A stretch of DNA of 64,000 nucleotides from Sediminicoccus rosea. GTDB taxonomy: Bacteria; Pseudomonadota; Alphaproteobacteria; Acetobacterales; Acetobacteraceae. Each line of letters begins with the position of its first letter. Positions within the stretch are counted from its first letter, which is position 1. The position numbers and the translations under genes were made by a program. The stretch is taken from assembly GCF_033547095.1 (NCBI RefSeq), contig NZ_CP137852.1:2101501-2165500 (forward strand). The letters are read 5' to 3'. Shown here piece after piece: positions 25,542 to 33,831 of the stretch. The notes under the pieces were generated by a model. It made no database searches. It was given only the letters and a program-made list of their open reading frames with translations, and was not told the origin of the DNA.

Positions 25542-26510
25542 TTAGCTCAGCCGCAGGCCGAGCTGCTGGATCAAGCGGCGCTCCTCCTCCATCGTCTGGC
25601 GGACGAAGGCGGTGTAGTCGGCGCTGTTCTTGTAGTTGGGCTGCATGTCGAAGCGCTCGAGCACCGCGACATGCGAGGGGTCGCCGAGCGCCTCGCGGAA
25701 GGCGTCGTGCAGGACGCGCACCACGCCCGGGTCCATGTTCTTCGGGCCGGCCAGGCCGTAGGGGCTGATCGAGACGATGTCGATGCCGCTTTCCTTCAGC
25801 GTCGGCACGTTGGGGAAGCGCTTGGCGCGGCTCTCGCCCCAGGTGGCCAGCACGCGCACGCGGCCTTCCTCGGCCATCGGCACCCAGCCCGAGCTGTCCG
25901 CGGTGATCTGGATCTGGCCGCCCAGCAGGTTCTGCAGGTTCTCGGCCACGCCGCGGAAGGGGATGTGCGTCCATTCGATGCGCTGCATCTGCGCGATCTG
26001 CTCCATCGTCAGATGGAGCGAGGTGCCGACGCCGGGCGTGCCGTAGTTCAGCTTGCCGGGCTCGCGCCGCGCGGCGGCGATGAGGTCGGCGAGCGTCTGC
26101 CACGGCGCATCGTTGCGGACCACGATGCCGAAGAGATAGCCGGTGACGTGGATGACATAGGTGAAGTCGGTCAGCGGGTCGAACAGCGCGCGGCTGTTGA
26201 GCAGCGGCTGGCGGAAGACGCTGATGGGCATCTGACTGAGCGTGTAGCCATCCGGTGCCGCGGTCAGCAGGGCCTGGGCGCCGAGCACGCCGCCGGCCCC
26301 CGCGCGATTCTCCACCACGATGGGCTGGCCGAGCCGGCGCGAGGCCGCCTCGCAATAGGCGCGCATCTGCACATCGGTGGTGCCGCCCGCACCCCAGGGG
26401 ACGATCATGCGGATCGGCCGGTTGGGGAAGTTCTGCTGGGCATAGGCGGGTGCGGCGAGCGCGGCGGCCCCGGGCAGGATCAGGGCGTGGCGGCGGGAGA
26501 TGACGGGCAT
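25542..26510 (-). CDS. Bug/TctC-family solute-binding protein (copy 2)
   Basis: The 322-residue protein has a signal peptide (MPVISRRHALILPGAAALAAPAYA) and the Bug motifs NRPIRMIVPWGAGGTTD, VVENRAGAGGVLGAQAL, LNYGTPGVGTSLH and PFRGVAENLQNLLGGQ. It shares unusual blocks with its neighbours (DPLTDFTYVIHVTGYLFG; GLAGPKNMDPGVVR), so the three arose by local duplication. GAGGAAAG precedes the ATG at 26510. It lies 41 bp after copy 3. Confidence 0.92.
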   Translation of the reverse strand: MPVISRRHALILPGAAALAAPAYAQQNFPNRPIRMIVPWGAGGTTDVQMRAYCEAASRRLGQPIVVENRAGAGGVLGAQALLTAAPDGYTLSQMPISVFRQPLLNSRALFDPLTDFTYVIHVTGYLFGIVVRNDAPWQTLADLIAAARREPGKLNYGTPGVGTSLHLTMEQIAQMQRIEWTHIPFRGVAENLQNLLGGQIQITADSSGWVPMAEEGRVRVLATWGESRAKRFPNVPTLKESGIDIVSISPYGLAGPKNMDPGVVRVLHDAFREALGDPSHVAVLERFDMQPNYKNSADYTAFVRQTMEEERRLIQQLGLRLS

Positions 26511-26551
26511 GGCTTTCCTCGGCTGTTCTTGCGCCCGTCTATCGCCCCCGT

Positions 26552-27517
26552 TCAGTCCATCCGCAAGCCCAGGCGGCGCACCGCCGCGCTTTCTTCCGCG
26601 TTGAGCCGCCTTGCGAAATCCGCATAGGCCTCGGGGTCCATGTAGCGCACGGGCATGTCGAAGCGCTCCAGCGTCGCCACATGCTGCGGGTCGAAAAGGG
26701 CGGGCTTGATCGCGTCATGCAGCGCGCGGACCACGCCCGGGTCCATGCCCTTGGGGCCGGCCAGGCCGAAGGGGCTGTCGGAGACGATGTCGATTCCGAC
26801 TTCGCGCAGGGTGCGGACCTGGGGGAAGCGCTTGGCGCGCTCGGCACTCCAGACGATGAGGAGGCGGAAGCGCCCCTCCTGCACCATGGGCGCCCAGCCC
26901 GTGCTGTCCGCCACGCATTCGACCGAGCCCTGCAGCAGCGCCTGCGTCGTGTCCGCGCCGCCGCGGAAGGGCACGTGCAGGAACTCGATGCCGCGCTCGG
27001 CCGCGATGCGCTCCATGGTGATGTGCAGCGAGGAACCGACGCCGGGCGTGCCGTAGCTGACCTTGCCGGGATTTGCCTTCGCGTAGTCCAGGAACTCCTC
27101 CCAGGTCCGGTAGCGGCTGTCGGAGCGCACCACCACGCCGAAGACATAGCCGGTGAGGTGGATCACCCAGGTGAAGTCCGTCATCGGGTCGAAGGTCGGG
27201 CGGCGGGACATCGCCGGGATGCGGAAGATGGTCACCGGCATCTGGCCGATCAGGTGGCCATCGCCGCGCGGCTCCTGCGCGATCATGGCGGGGCCGAGCG
27301 TGCCCGAGGCGCCGGGCCGGTTCTCGACGATGACGGATTGGCCGAGGTTGCGGCCGGCGAGCTCGGCCAGCACGCGCAGATGCGTATCCGCCGAGCCACC
27401 CGGCAGCCAGGGGATGACGAGGCGGATCGGGCGATTGGGGAAGCCCTGCTGCGCCAGGGCGGGCGCGGCGAGGCTGGTGGCGAGGGGCAGGGCGAGGGCC
27501 GAGCGGCGCGTGAGCAT
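26552..27517 (-). CDS. Bug/TctC-family solute-binding protein (copy 3, promoter-proximal)
   Basis: The 321-residue protein starts MLTRRSALALPLATSLAAPALA, an export signal. It carries IRLVIPWLPGGSADT, VIVENRPGASGTLG, SYGTPGVGSSLHITMERIA and PFRGGADTTQALLQG. The blocks DPMTDFTWVIHLTGYVFGVV and GLAGPKGMDPGVVRALHDA link it to copy 2. An in-frame ATG at 27547 would add ten residues before the signal, so 27517 is preferred. It would be the first gene of a four-gene leftward unit ending with the beta-aspartyl peptidase. Confidence 0.92.
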   Translation of the reverse strand: MLTRRSALALPLATSLAAPALAQQGFPNRPIRLVIPWLPGGSADTHLRVLAELAGRNLGQSVIVENRPGASGTLGPAMIAQEPRGDGHLIGQMPVTIFRIPAMSRRPTFDPMTDFTWVIHLTGYVFGVVVRSDSRYRTWEEFLDYAKANPGKVSYGTPGVGSSLHITMERIAAERGIEFLHVPFRGGADTTQALLQGSVECVADSTGWAPMVQEGRFRLLIVWSAERAKRFPQVRTLREVGIDIVSDSPFGLAGPKGMDPGVVRALHDAIKPALFDPQHVATLERFDMPVRYMDPEAYADFARRLNAEESAAVRRLGLRMD

Positions 27518-27639
27518 GGCGTTTCCTGTTCTGGTTGGGGACAGCATGGCAAAGCCGGGGCCCGCTGGTCCACTGGAACCGCTTGCCCGGCTGGCGGCGC
27601 CCGGCTAATCGCGGCCGATCCGGAGAAGGAGGCCTTTTC

Positions 27640-28266
27640 ATGCATCGCCGCGCCCTGTTCGCCGCCGCACCGATCTCCGCCGCCCTGGCCATCCCCAGCC
27701 GCGCGCGCGTGCAGGGCTTCGCCTTCATCCCGGATGACGCGCTGCTGCCGCTGCTGCGGGCGGGCGGGCTCAACCTCTATGTCCGCCACGCCATCACCGA
27801 CCGCAGCCAGGTGGACACCGGCCGGCGCGGCGACCGCGCGGGCCAGCGCAACCTGAGCGAGGCCGGGCGCCAGCAGGCGACGCGGCTGGGCCAGGCCTTC
27901 CGCGTGCTGGAGATCCCGGTGCAGGAGGTGCTGACGAGCGAGGTCTTCCGCGCGCAGGACACGGCGGAGCTGGCCTTCGGCCGAGCCCGCGTGCGCGTGG
28001 AGCGGGACCTGATCGCCGATGACTACACGCCGGGCAGCGCGAGCGACGATGCGCGCGCCGTCTCGCGCCGCCTCGCGCAGCCGGTGGCGGGCGGCAACCG
28101 CGTGATGGTCGGCCATATCGTGCCGCTGGGCATGATCCTGGGCCGGGGCCTGGCGCAGCAGGAATTCCCGGAGGGCGCCGCGGGCGTCTTCCGCCCGCGC
28201 GGGGGCGACTGGGAGTTCCTGGGCTTCTTCCGCGCCGAGCAGCTGATCGCGCTGGCGCGGGTCTGA
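27640..28266 (+). CDS. Exported histidine phosphatase-superfamily protein
   Basis: The 208-residue protein has a signal-like N-terminus (MHRRALFAAAPISAALAIPSRA). The phosphoglycerate-mutase-like catalytic arginine and histidine are in LYVRHAITD, and the second histidine is in VMVGHIVPLG. The canonical RHG is RHA here. The N-terminal block LLRAGGLNLYVRHA is typical of small periplasmic histidine phosphatases. The start is set by AGAAGGAGG at 27625-27633, about 7 nt before ATG 27640. The substrate is unknown. Confidence 0.78.
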   Translation: MHRRALFAAAPISAALAIPSRARVQGFAFIPDDALLPLLRAGGLNLYVRHAITDRSQVDTGRRGDRAGQRNLSEAGRQQATRLGQAFRVLEIPVQEVLTSEVFRAQDTAELAFGRARVRVERDLIADDYTPGSASDDARAVSRRLAQPVAGGNRVMVGHIVPLGMILGRGLAQQEFPEGAAGVFRPRGGDWEFLGFFRAEQLIALARV

Positions 28267-28359
28267 ACCAGGCCCCCCGGGGGCCGTCCGCGAGGGCTGG
28301 GGCGCGGCACGCCGCGCCTTCCGCTTCCGCGCCGCGCCCGCGCGCATTATGGGTGGCGC

Positions 28360-29058
28360 ATGGCGGCGTCCTCCCCCTTCACCACGCAACTGGCCGAGGA
28401 TGAGACGCTCTCGCTCGGCGAGCAGGCCTTCCGGCAATTGCGGGATGCCATCATCCGCGGCGCCCTGCCGGCCGGCAGCAAGATTTCCGAGCGCGGGCTG
28501 GCGGCGCGCTTCGGCATGTCCGCCCAGCCCGTGCGCGAGGCGCTGCGCCGGCTGGAGCGCGAGGGCCTGGTGGTCACCCTGCCGCGCAGCGGGACGGTGG
28601 TGGCCGAGGTCGGGCCCGGGCAATTGGCCGAGCTGGGCCGCATCCGCGCGGCGCTGGAGGGTGTCGCCGCCGCGCTGGCGGCCGAACGGCTGGACGCGGC
28701 GGGCCTTGCCGCACTCGCCGCGCTGCTGCGCCGCATGGAGGCGGGGACCGAGGCGCGGGACAGCGCCGCGCTGGATGCGGCGAATGAGGAATTCCACGCG
28801 CTGATCCACGCGGCGGCGGGCAATGCCTTCCTGACGCGCTCGCTCACCTCGTTGCGCGCCTATGACCATGCGGGGCGGCACCGCGCGGTGGGCAGCACGC
28901 CGCGCGACCTGCCGAAATCGCTGGCCGAGCACAAGGCGATCGTCGCCGCCTTCAAGCGGCGCGACCCCGCCCTGGCCGAGGCGCGGATGCGCGGGCATGT
29001 CCTGCGCTCGCTGGTGACCAACGGCGTGCTGCCGGCGGGGGACAGGAAGCCGCGCTGA
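28360..29058 (+). CDS. GntR-family transcriptional regulator, FCD (FadR/VanR) subgroup
   Basis: The 232-residue protein has an N-terminal winged helix (about 17-82: QAFRQLRDAIIRGALPAGSKISERGLA, then AQPVREALRRLEREGLV) and an FCD ligand-binding domain (about 90-215). The latter has typical metal-site residues in DAANEEFHALIHAAAGN and a histidine in SLAEHKAIVAAF. Such proteins usually sense small organic acids. It lies immediately upstream of the DctPQM TRAP genes, with a palindrome in the gap that may be its operator, so it probably controls that transporter. Confidence 0.87.
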   Translation: MAASSPFTTQLAEDETLSLGEQAFRQLRDAIIRGALPAGSKISERGLAARFGMSAQPVREALRRLEREGLVVTLPRSGTVVAEVGPGQLAELGRIRAALEGVAAALAAERLDAAGLAALAALLRRMEAGTEARDSAALDAANEEFHALIHAAAGNAFLTRSLTSLRAYDHAGRHRAVGSTPRDLPKSLAEHKAIVAAFKRRDPALAEARMRGHVLRSLVTNGVLPAGDRKPR

Positions 29059-29109
29059 GGCGGGCCGAAGACTCGCGTTGACGCGCGGCCTCCGACTGGG
29101 TCAAGCTTG

Positions 29110-29127
29110 CAACTGCTATTGCAGTTG
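29110..29127 (+). promoter_or_regulatory. Candidate GntR operator upstream of dctP
   Basis: CAACTGC-TATT-GCAGTTG is an 18-bp perfect inverted repeat (7-bp arms, 4-bp spacer) in the 145-bp gap between the GntR gene and dctP. Its size suits a winged-helix dimer. A TTGACG at 29078-29083 upstream could be a -35 element, but no good -10 was found. Confidence 0.45.
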
Positions 29128-29203
29128 GTGCCCGGCCGTTCCGGTCCCCATCCGCTGTGGCGTCACGAGAGGTGCGCCAGCACCCGGCCCCGAGGAGAAG
29201 TCC

Positions 29204-30181
29204 ATGTCCGCCCGACGCATTCTCACCGCCTGCGCGATGCTCGCCCTCGCCGCGCTGCCCGCCCTGCCTGCCGCCGCGCAGGAATGGCGCGGCTGGAACA
29301 TCCATGCGGCCGACTACCCGAACGGCCAGGCCATGGATGCCTTCACCCGCATGGTGGGCGAGCGCAGCAACAACCGCATCCGCATGCGGACCTTCCATTC
29401 CGCGCAGCTCGGCCAGCAGGACGAGGCGATCCAGCAGATGCGCCTCGGCACCATCGACTTCGGCAATTTCAACCTCTCGCCCTTCAACAACCTGGCGGCG
29501 TCCACCAACGTCGTCACGCTGCCCTTCCTGTTCCGCGACGTGGGCCACATGCAGCGCGCCATTGATGGTGTCGCGGGCGAGGCGATCGCGCGGGAGCTGG
29601 AGGCGATCGGCATCATCGCGCTCGCCTGGTATGACGCGGGGGCGCGCAGCCTCTACACCACGCGGCCCGTGCGGACGCCCGCCGACCTGCGCGGCATGAA
29701 GATCCGCGTGCAGACCTCCGACCTTTGGATCGACCTGATGCGCGGGCTCGGCGCCAACCCGACGCCGCTGCCCTTCGGCGAGGTCTTCACCAGCCTGCAA
29801 TCGGGCGTGATCGACGGCGCCGAGAACAACTGGCCGAGCTATGAAAGCACGCGCCATTTCGAGGTGGCGCGCTTCTTCACCACCACCGAGCATTCCAACG
29901 TGCCGGAGGTTCTGGCCGTCTCCCGCCAGCGCTGGCAGCGGATGAACGAGGCCGAGCGCAACATGATGCGCGAGGCCGCCCGCGAATCCGCCGCCCTGCA
30001 GCGCCGCCTCTGGGCCGAGCGGGAGATGGTGAGCCGCCAGCGCGTGGTGGCGGCGGGGGTCACGGTCATCGAGATCAATGACCGCAGCCCCTGGGCCGCG
30101 CTGATGGAGCCGGTCTACGCCAAATACGCGGCGACGCCGGCGCTGGCCGGCCTGGTCCGCAGCATCCGCGAGATGCGGTGA
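29204..30181 (+). CDS. dctP: TRAP transporter solute-binding subunit DctP
   Basis: The 325-residue protein has a Sec signal peptide (ending LPAAAQ, about residue 25). The DctP domain has the conserved arginine region GMKIRVQTSDLWIDLMRGLGANPTPLPFGEVFTSLQSGVIDGAENNW in its middle; the arginine contacts the substrate carboxylate. AGGAG precedes ATG 29204, and longer in-frame starts give a cysteine-rich, non-signal N-terminus. It binds an organic acid in the periplasm and hands it to DctQM, whose genes follow with a 4-bp overlap. Confidence 0.93.
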   Translation: MSARRILTACAMLALAALPALPAAAQEWRGWNIHAADYPNGQAMDAFTRMVGERSNNRIRMRTFHSAQLGQQDEAIQQMRLGTIDFGNFNLSPFNNLAASTNVVTLPFLFRDVGHMQRAIDGVAGEAIARELEAIGIIALAWYDAGARSLYTTRPVRTPADLRGMKIRVQTSDLWIDLMRGLGANPTPLPFGEVFTSLQSGVIDGAENNWPSYESTRHFEVARFFTTTEHSNVPEVLAVSRQRWQRMNEAERNMMREAARESAALQRRLWAEREMVSRQRVVAAGVTVIEINDRSPWAALMEPVYAKYAATPALAGLVRSIREMR

Positions 30182-30717
30182 GCCGGCCGGTCCCGCCCGC
30201 GCTCGCGATCTTCTCGCGGGCGCTGGGCGCGCTGTCCTGGGTGACGGTCGCGCTGGCCGGCGTGGCGCTGGTGGTGCTGGTGGGCATGATGGGCTGGCTC
30301 GTCTTCGGCCGCTACGTGCTGAACGACACGCCGACCTGGATCGAGCGCGTGGCGACGCTGGCCATCCTCTCCATCGCCATGCCCGTCGCGGCGGTCGGCG
30401 TGCGCGAGCGCTTCCACCTCTCGGTGCTGGGCGTGCGCGAGGCGCTGCCGCGGGCCACGCAGCGCTGGGTGGCGCTGGGCTGTGACGTGCTGATGGGCGC
30501 CTTCGGCGCGGGCATGGCCTGGTGGTCGTGGGAGCTGGTCGAGATGGTGGGGCCCTTCAGGATTCCGCTGCTGGGCATCAGCCAGGGCTGGACCTATGCG
30601 CCGATGGTGGCGGGCGGCCTCCTGATGGTGCTCTTCGCGATCGAGCAGGTGCTGCTGGACATCTTCTCGCCCGAGGCGCCCGAGCAGCGCGGCGTCGCCG
30701 CCGCCTTCCTGGAGTAG
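30178..30717 (+). CDS. dctQ: TRAP transporter small permease DctQ
   Basis: The 179-residue protein has four membrane helices and the DctQ signature around WLVFGRYVLNDTPTWIERVATL. It is the small membrane subunit that joins DctP and DctM in sodium-dependent uptake. It starts with GTG at 30178, overlapping the dctP stop. The next gene begins 5 bp after its stop. Confidence 0.92.
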   Translation: MSRPVPPALAIFSRALGALSWVTVALAGVALVVLVGMMGWLVFGRYVLNDTPTWIERVATLAILSIAMPVAAVGVRERFHLSVLGVREALPRATQRWVALGCDVLMGAFGAGMAWWSWELVEMVGPFRIPLLGISQGWTYAPMVAGGLLMVLFAIEQVLLDIFSPEAPEQRGVAAAFLE

Positions 30718-30722
30718 CGCGC

Positions 30723-32021
30723 GTGGAACCGGGCCTTTTCCTGATCTTCGGCGTCTTCGCGCTCTGCCTCATGGCGGGCGTGCCGGTGGCCTTCTGCCTC
30801 GGCATCGCGGCGGTCGCGGGCTTCCTCTGGGAGGGGCTGAACCCCGCCGTCGCCTTCCAGCAGATGGCGAGCGGGATGAGCATCTTCTCGCTGCTCGCGA
30901 TCCCCTTCTTCATCTTCGCGGGCGAGATCATGCTGCATGGCGGCATCGCGCGCCGGCTGGTCGCTCTCGCCTCGGCCGGGGTGGGCTGGATGCGCGGCGG
31001 GCTTGGCATGGTGGATGTCTCCACCTCCATGCTCTTCGGCGGCATCTCGGGCTCGGCGGTGGCGGACACCTCGGCCACCGGCACCATCCTGATCCCGGCC
31101 ATGAAGGCCAAGGGCTACGGCACGGACTATGCCGTCTCGCTGACGGTGACGAGCAGCATCGCGGGCATCCTGATCCCGCCCAGCCACAACATGATCCTCT
31201 ATTCGCTGGCGGCCGGCGGTGGGATTTCGGTCTCGGCGCTGTTCATCGCGGGCATCGTGCCCGGCCTCATGATGTGCCTGCTGCTGGCGTTGGCGGCCTA
31301 TGTGATGGCGGTGCGGCGCGGCTATCCGGCCGAGGGCTGGAAGGGCTTCCGCCACCTGCTCTGGGCCTTCGTGGACGCGCTGCCCGGCCTGCTGACGGCC
31401 GTGATCATCCTGGGCGGCGTGCTCTCGGGCGTCTTCACCGTGACCGAGAGTGCCGCCTTCGGCACCATCTGGGCGCTGCTGGTCACGCTGCTGGTCTATC
31501 GCGCGCTGCCCTGGGGGAGCTTCGTCCTCGCCGTCCGCACCAGCGTGCGGACCACGGCGGTGGTCTTCCTGCTGGTGGGCACGGCGACCGCCTTCGCCTG
31601 GCTGCTGGCCATGTACCGGCTGCCGGAATTGCTGACCGACGGCATGCTCGCCATCAGCGGCAATCCCATCGTCATCCTGCTGCTGATCAATCTCTGCCTG
31701 CTGCTGATGGGCTGCGTGATGGACATGGCGGCGCTGATCCTCATCACCACGCCGATCTTCCTGCCCGTGGTCGTCGCCATCGGGATGGACCCCGTGCAGT
31801 TCGGCATGGTGATGATGATGAATCTCGGCCTCGGGCTCACCACACCGCCCGTGGGGGCGGTGCTCTTCGTCGGCTGCGCCATCGGGCAGATCCGCATCGA
31901 GGAGGTGATGCGGACCATCTGGCCCTTCTGGGGCGCCATCCTGGTGGCGCTGGCGCTCACCACCTACTGGCCGGCCGTCTCCCTCACCCTGCCCAGGCTG
32001 CTGCTGGGCTATGGGGGCTGA
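30723..32021 (+). CDS. dctM: TRAP transporter large permease DctM
   Basis: The 432-residue, roughly 12-helix protein is the transport channel. The family blocks are LLAIPFFIFAGEIMLHGGIARRL, MLFGGISGSAVADTSATGTILIPAM, TSSIAGILIPPSHNMILYS and GLTTPPVGAVLFVG. A GTG at 30723 is the natural start (Val-Glu-Pro-Gly-Leu-Phe); an in-frame upstream start would run back through dctQ. The three-gene unit is complete. The preceding GntR gene is its likely regulator. Confidence 0.94.
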   Translation: MEPGLFLIFGVFALCLMAGVPVAFCLGIAAVAGFLWEGLNPAVAFQQMASGMSIFSLLAIPFFIFAGEIMLHGGIARRLVALASAGVGWMRGGLGMVDVSTSMLFGGISGSAVADTSATGTILIPAMKAKGYGTDYAVSLTVTSSIAGILIPPSHNMILYSLAAGGGISVSALFIAGIVPGLMMCLLLALAAYVMAVRRGYPAEGWKGFRHLLWAFVDALPGLLTAVIILGGVLSGVFTVTESAAFGTIWALLVTLLVYRALPWGSFVLAVRTSVRTTAVVFLLVGTATAFAWLLAMYRLPELLTDGMLAISGNPIVILLLINLCLLLMGCVMDMAALILITTPIFLPVVVAIGMDPVQFGMVMMMNLGLGLTTPPVGAVLFVGCAIGQIRIEEVMRTIWPFWGAILVALALTTYWPAVSLTLPRLLLGYGG

Positions 32022-32027
32022 GGCGCG

Positions 32028-32603
32028 TCAGGCAGGCGGGTGGAAGCTCGCCGCCAGTTCCCGCAGCACCTTGTTCTCGCTGTCCGAGATGGGCGAGGTG
32101 AGGCCAAGGAAGCTGCCGGTCGCCGACGCCACCTTGTGCGCCTGGGCGAGCACGCTCGATTCCAGCGAGCGACGCTCCTCCGGCGTCAGCGTGTGGGTGA
32201 GGGCGGCGACGTAGTCCTTCCAGGCCTGGAAGAGCGCCGGGGCCGGGCGGGTGTGCAGCCAGGCCTCCAGCAATTCCAGCGCCGGGCCACCCTGCTGCAG
32301 CCCCGCCTCCTTCGCGCCGGCCAGGATGGCGCGGTGCTCCTCGGCCGAGATGGCGCCATCCGCCCAGGCGACCAGCACCATGGGAACGAGGGTGAGGGCG
32401 GCGAGCGTGCCGGTGCCGATCTGCAGGGCCATCAGCCGCGCCAGCACCGCGTCATCCACGATGCCGGTGGCGGCCATCAGCGCCTCCTTGCGGAACTTCT
32501 CCGCATCGGCCTGCAGCATGCGCTGGCGCAGCTCCTCATTGTGGCGGGCGAAGAAGGCCTCCTCCAGCCCGGCGCGGCGGCTGGCGAGAATGCTTTCGGA
32601 CAT
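32028..32603 (-). CDS. TerB-like (tellurite-resistance fold) cytoplasmic protein
   Basis: The 191-residue mainly helical protein lacks a signal. The segment VLVAWADGAISAEEHRAILAGAKEAGL resembles the TerB pattern of an acidic turn followed by a helix. LTPEERRSLESSVLAQAHKV forms a second helix pair. ATG 32603 is preceded by GGAGGAT. TerB proteins are associated with stress and metal-linked systems, but no other ter genes are near. The function is unknown. Confidence 0.55.
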   Translation of the reverse strand: MSESILASRRAGLEEAFFARHNEELRQRMLQADAEKFRKEALMAATGIVDDAVLARLMALQIGTGTLAALTLVPMVLVAWADGAISAEEHRAILAGAKEAGLQQGGPALELLEAWLHTRPAPALFQAWKDYVAALTHTLTPEERRSLESSVLAQAHKVASATGSFLGLTSPISDSENKVLRELAASFHPPA

Positions 32604-32683
32604 CGCGGATCCTCCATGTGTTCGGAATGCGACCATATCGCCCGTCACCAGCCCCGGAGGTTATGATTTGGCGCAAGGCGGGC

Positions 32684-33475
32684 TCAGCCCGGCGCCACCA
32701 CCGAGGCCAGCCGGATGCCGTGCCGCGCCATGGAATCCGCGAGGAAGCCCGAGCGCGTCATCTCGGCCATGAAGGCGATGACCCAGGCGAGGGCGGCCGG
32801 ATCGCGCCCGCCCGCGAGGCCCATCGCGTATTGCACCGCGTGGAAGCGGCCGGGCAGCATGCGAAGGCCGCCGAAGCGCGCCGCATCGGCCTCGAGCTGC
32901 TGGCGCACGCCGGCCGCGACATCGATGTTCTGGCGCAGGAATTCCTCCACCACGCGCGGCGAGGTGGCGACGCGGACCAGCGTCGCGTCGCGGATCTCGC
33001 GGCGGAGGTAGATGTCGTAGACGCTGTTGAAGCCGACGGCGATGCGGATGCCGCGCTGGTCCACCTCCTCATTGGTGGTGATGGGCGAGTGCTCCCGCAC
33101 CAGGAAGGTGCCCTCCACCTCGATGAAGGGCGGCGTCAGGTCCACGCCCTGGCCGCGGGTGGAATCCACCGCGAAGAAGCCGATGTCGCCCTCCTCGCCG
33201 CGCAGCAGCTCCAGGCTGCGCCCGGGCGAGGCGACGGTGATCACCTCCAGCGGCAGGCCGAGGCGGCGGGCCAGCTCCCGGACGAGGTCGAGGCCCACGC
33301 CATGCGCCTCGGTCTCGCGCGGGCGGCGGTGGGCCAGCAGCGGATTGCCGAGGTTGATGACGGCGCGCAGCGTGCCCGTCGGCGCGATCTGCCGGCCAAG
33401 GGCCACCGTGTCCTGCGCGCGGGCGGGCAAGCCGAGGAGAGCGGGCAGCGCCAGGATGGTGCGACGACGGATCAT
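32684..33475 (-). CDS. Periplasmic amino-acid-type solute-binding protein (SBP_bac_3)
   Basis: The 263-residue protein has an export signal (MIRRRTILALPALLGLPARAQ). The family-3 binding fold has GTLRAVINLGNPLL, GVGLDLVRELARRLG, the ligand-binding acid region GEEGDIGFFAVD and FNSVYDIYL. Such proteins bind polar amino acids or small organic acids for an ABC importer. No permease or ATPase gene is adjacent, so it is an orphan or serves a distant transporter. ATG 33475 is chosen over 33526 because it opens the signal peptide. Confidence 0.82.
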   Translation of the reverse strand: MIRRRTILALPALLGLPARAQDTVALGRQIAPTGTLRAVINLGNPLLAHRRPRETEAHGVGLDLVRELARRLGLPLEVITVASPGRSLELLRGEEGDIGFFAVDSTRGQGVDLTPPFIEVEGTFLVREHSPITTNEEVDQRGIRIAVGFNSVYDIYLRREIRDATLVRVATSPRVVEEFLRQNIDVAAGVRQQLEADAARFGGLRMLPGRFHAVQYAMGLAGGRDPAALAWVIAFMAEMTRSGFLADSMARHGIRLASVVAPG

Positions 33476-33527
33476 GCGCGAGCCCCCATTCCCAAAGTCG
33501 GACGGTGTTTCATGCTGGGAGGGCAAA

Positions 33528-33603
33528 TGGTGCCCGGGGGCGGAATCGAACCACCGACACTGCGATTTTCAGTCGCATGCTCTACCAACTGAGCTACCCG
33601 GGC
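33528..33603 (-). tRNA. tRNA-Phe (GAA)
   Basis: The minus strand reads GCCCGGGTAGCTCAGTTGG at the 5' end, with anticodon GAA (33568-33570) in the loop CTGAAAA. The T arm is GGTTCGATTCC and the acceptor stem is a perfect 7-bp pair (33597-33603 with 33532-33538). The discriminator A and CCA (33528-33530) are encoded. All arms fold normally. Confidence 0.97.
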
Positions 33604-33618
33604 GCGCTTGGTGGGCGG

Positions 33619-33647
33619 GTGATAGCGAAGCGGGCGCTGCCTGTCCA
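33619..33647 (-). promoter_or_regulatory. Promoter of tRNA-Phe
   Basis: On the minus strand TGGACA (33647-33642) and TATCAC (33624-33619) are separated by 17 nt. The predicted transcription start is about 8 nt before the tRNA 5' end. The gap between yacG and the tRNA is just long enough to hold it. Confidence 0.55.
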
Positions 33648-33654
33648 GCCGGGG

Positions 33655-33831
33655 TCACCGCTCTTCTTCCTGGTCCTCGGGCTCGACGGCGGGGACGCTG
33701 TAGCTCTCGGTCAGCCAGCGGCCGAGATCCACCTGGCGGCAGCGCTCGGAGCAGAAGGGGAAGGCGCCACGCCGGCCCGGCTCACGCGGGGCGGCAGGTC
33801 GGCGGCAGATCGGGCAGCGGGGCTCAGGCAT
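33655..33831 (-). CDS. yacG: YacG-type zinc-ribbon protein (DNA gyrase inhibitor family)
   Basis: The 58-residue protein has CPIC and, after 17 residues, CSERC, followed by QVDLGRWLTESY. This is the zinc-binding and helix pattern of YacG, which binds GyrB in E. coli. The tail is acidic (EPEDQEEER). ATG 33831 is favoured over 33837 because GGA lies 6 nt before it; both lie inside the last codons of the RNase gene. It is the last gene of infA-maf-RNase-yacG. Confidence 0.88.
   Translation of the reverse strand: MPEPRCPICRRPAAPREPGRRGAFPFCSERCRQVDLGRWLTESYSVPAVEPEDQEEER

Noticed and set aside
24457-27517. Very recent duplication or assembly artefact of the Bug trio
   Set aside because: The three proteins share blocks but differ at many positions, so they are old paralogues, not identical copies.
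33528-33603. Integration (att) site at tRNA-Phe
   Set aside because: No integrase gene, no direct repeat of the tRNA 3' end and no island-like composition next to it.
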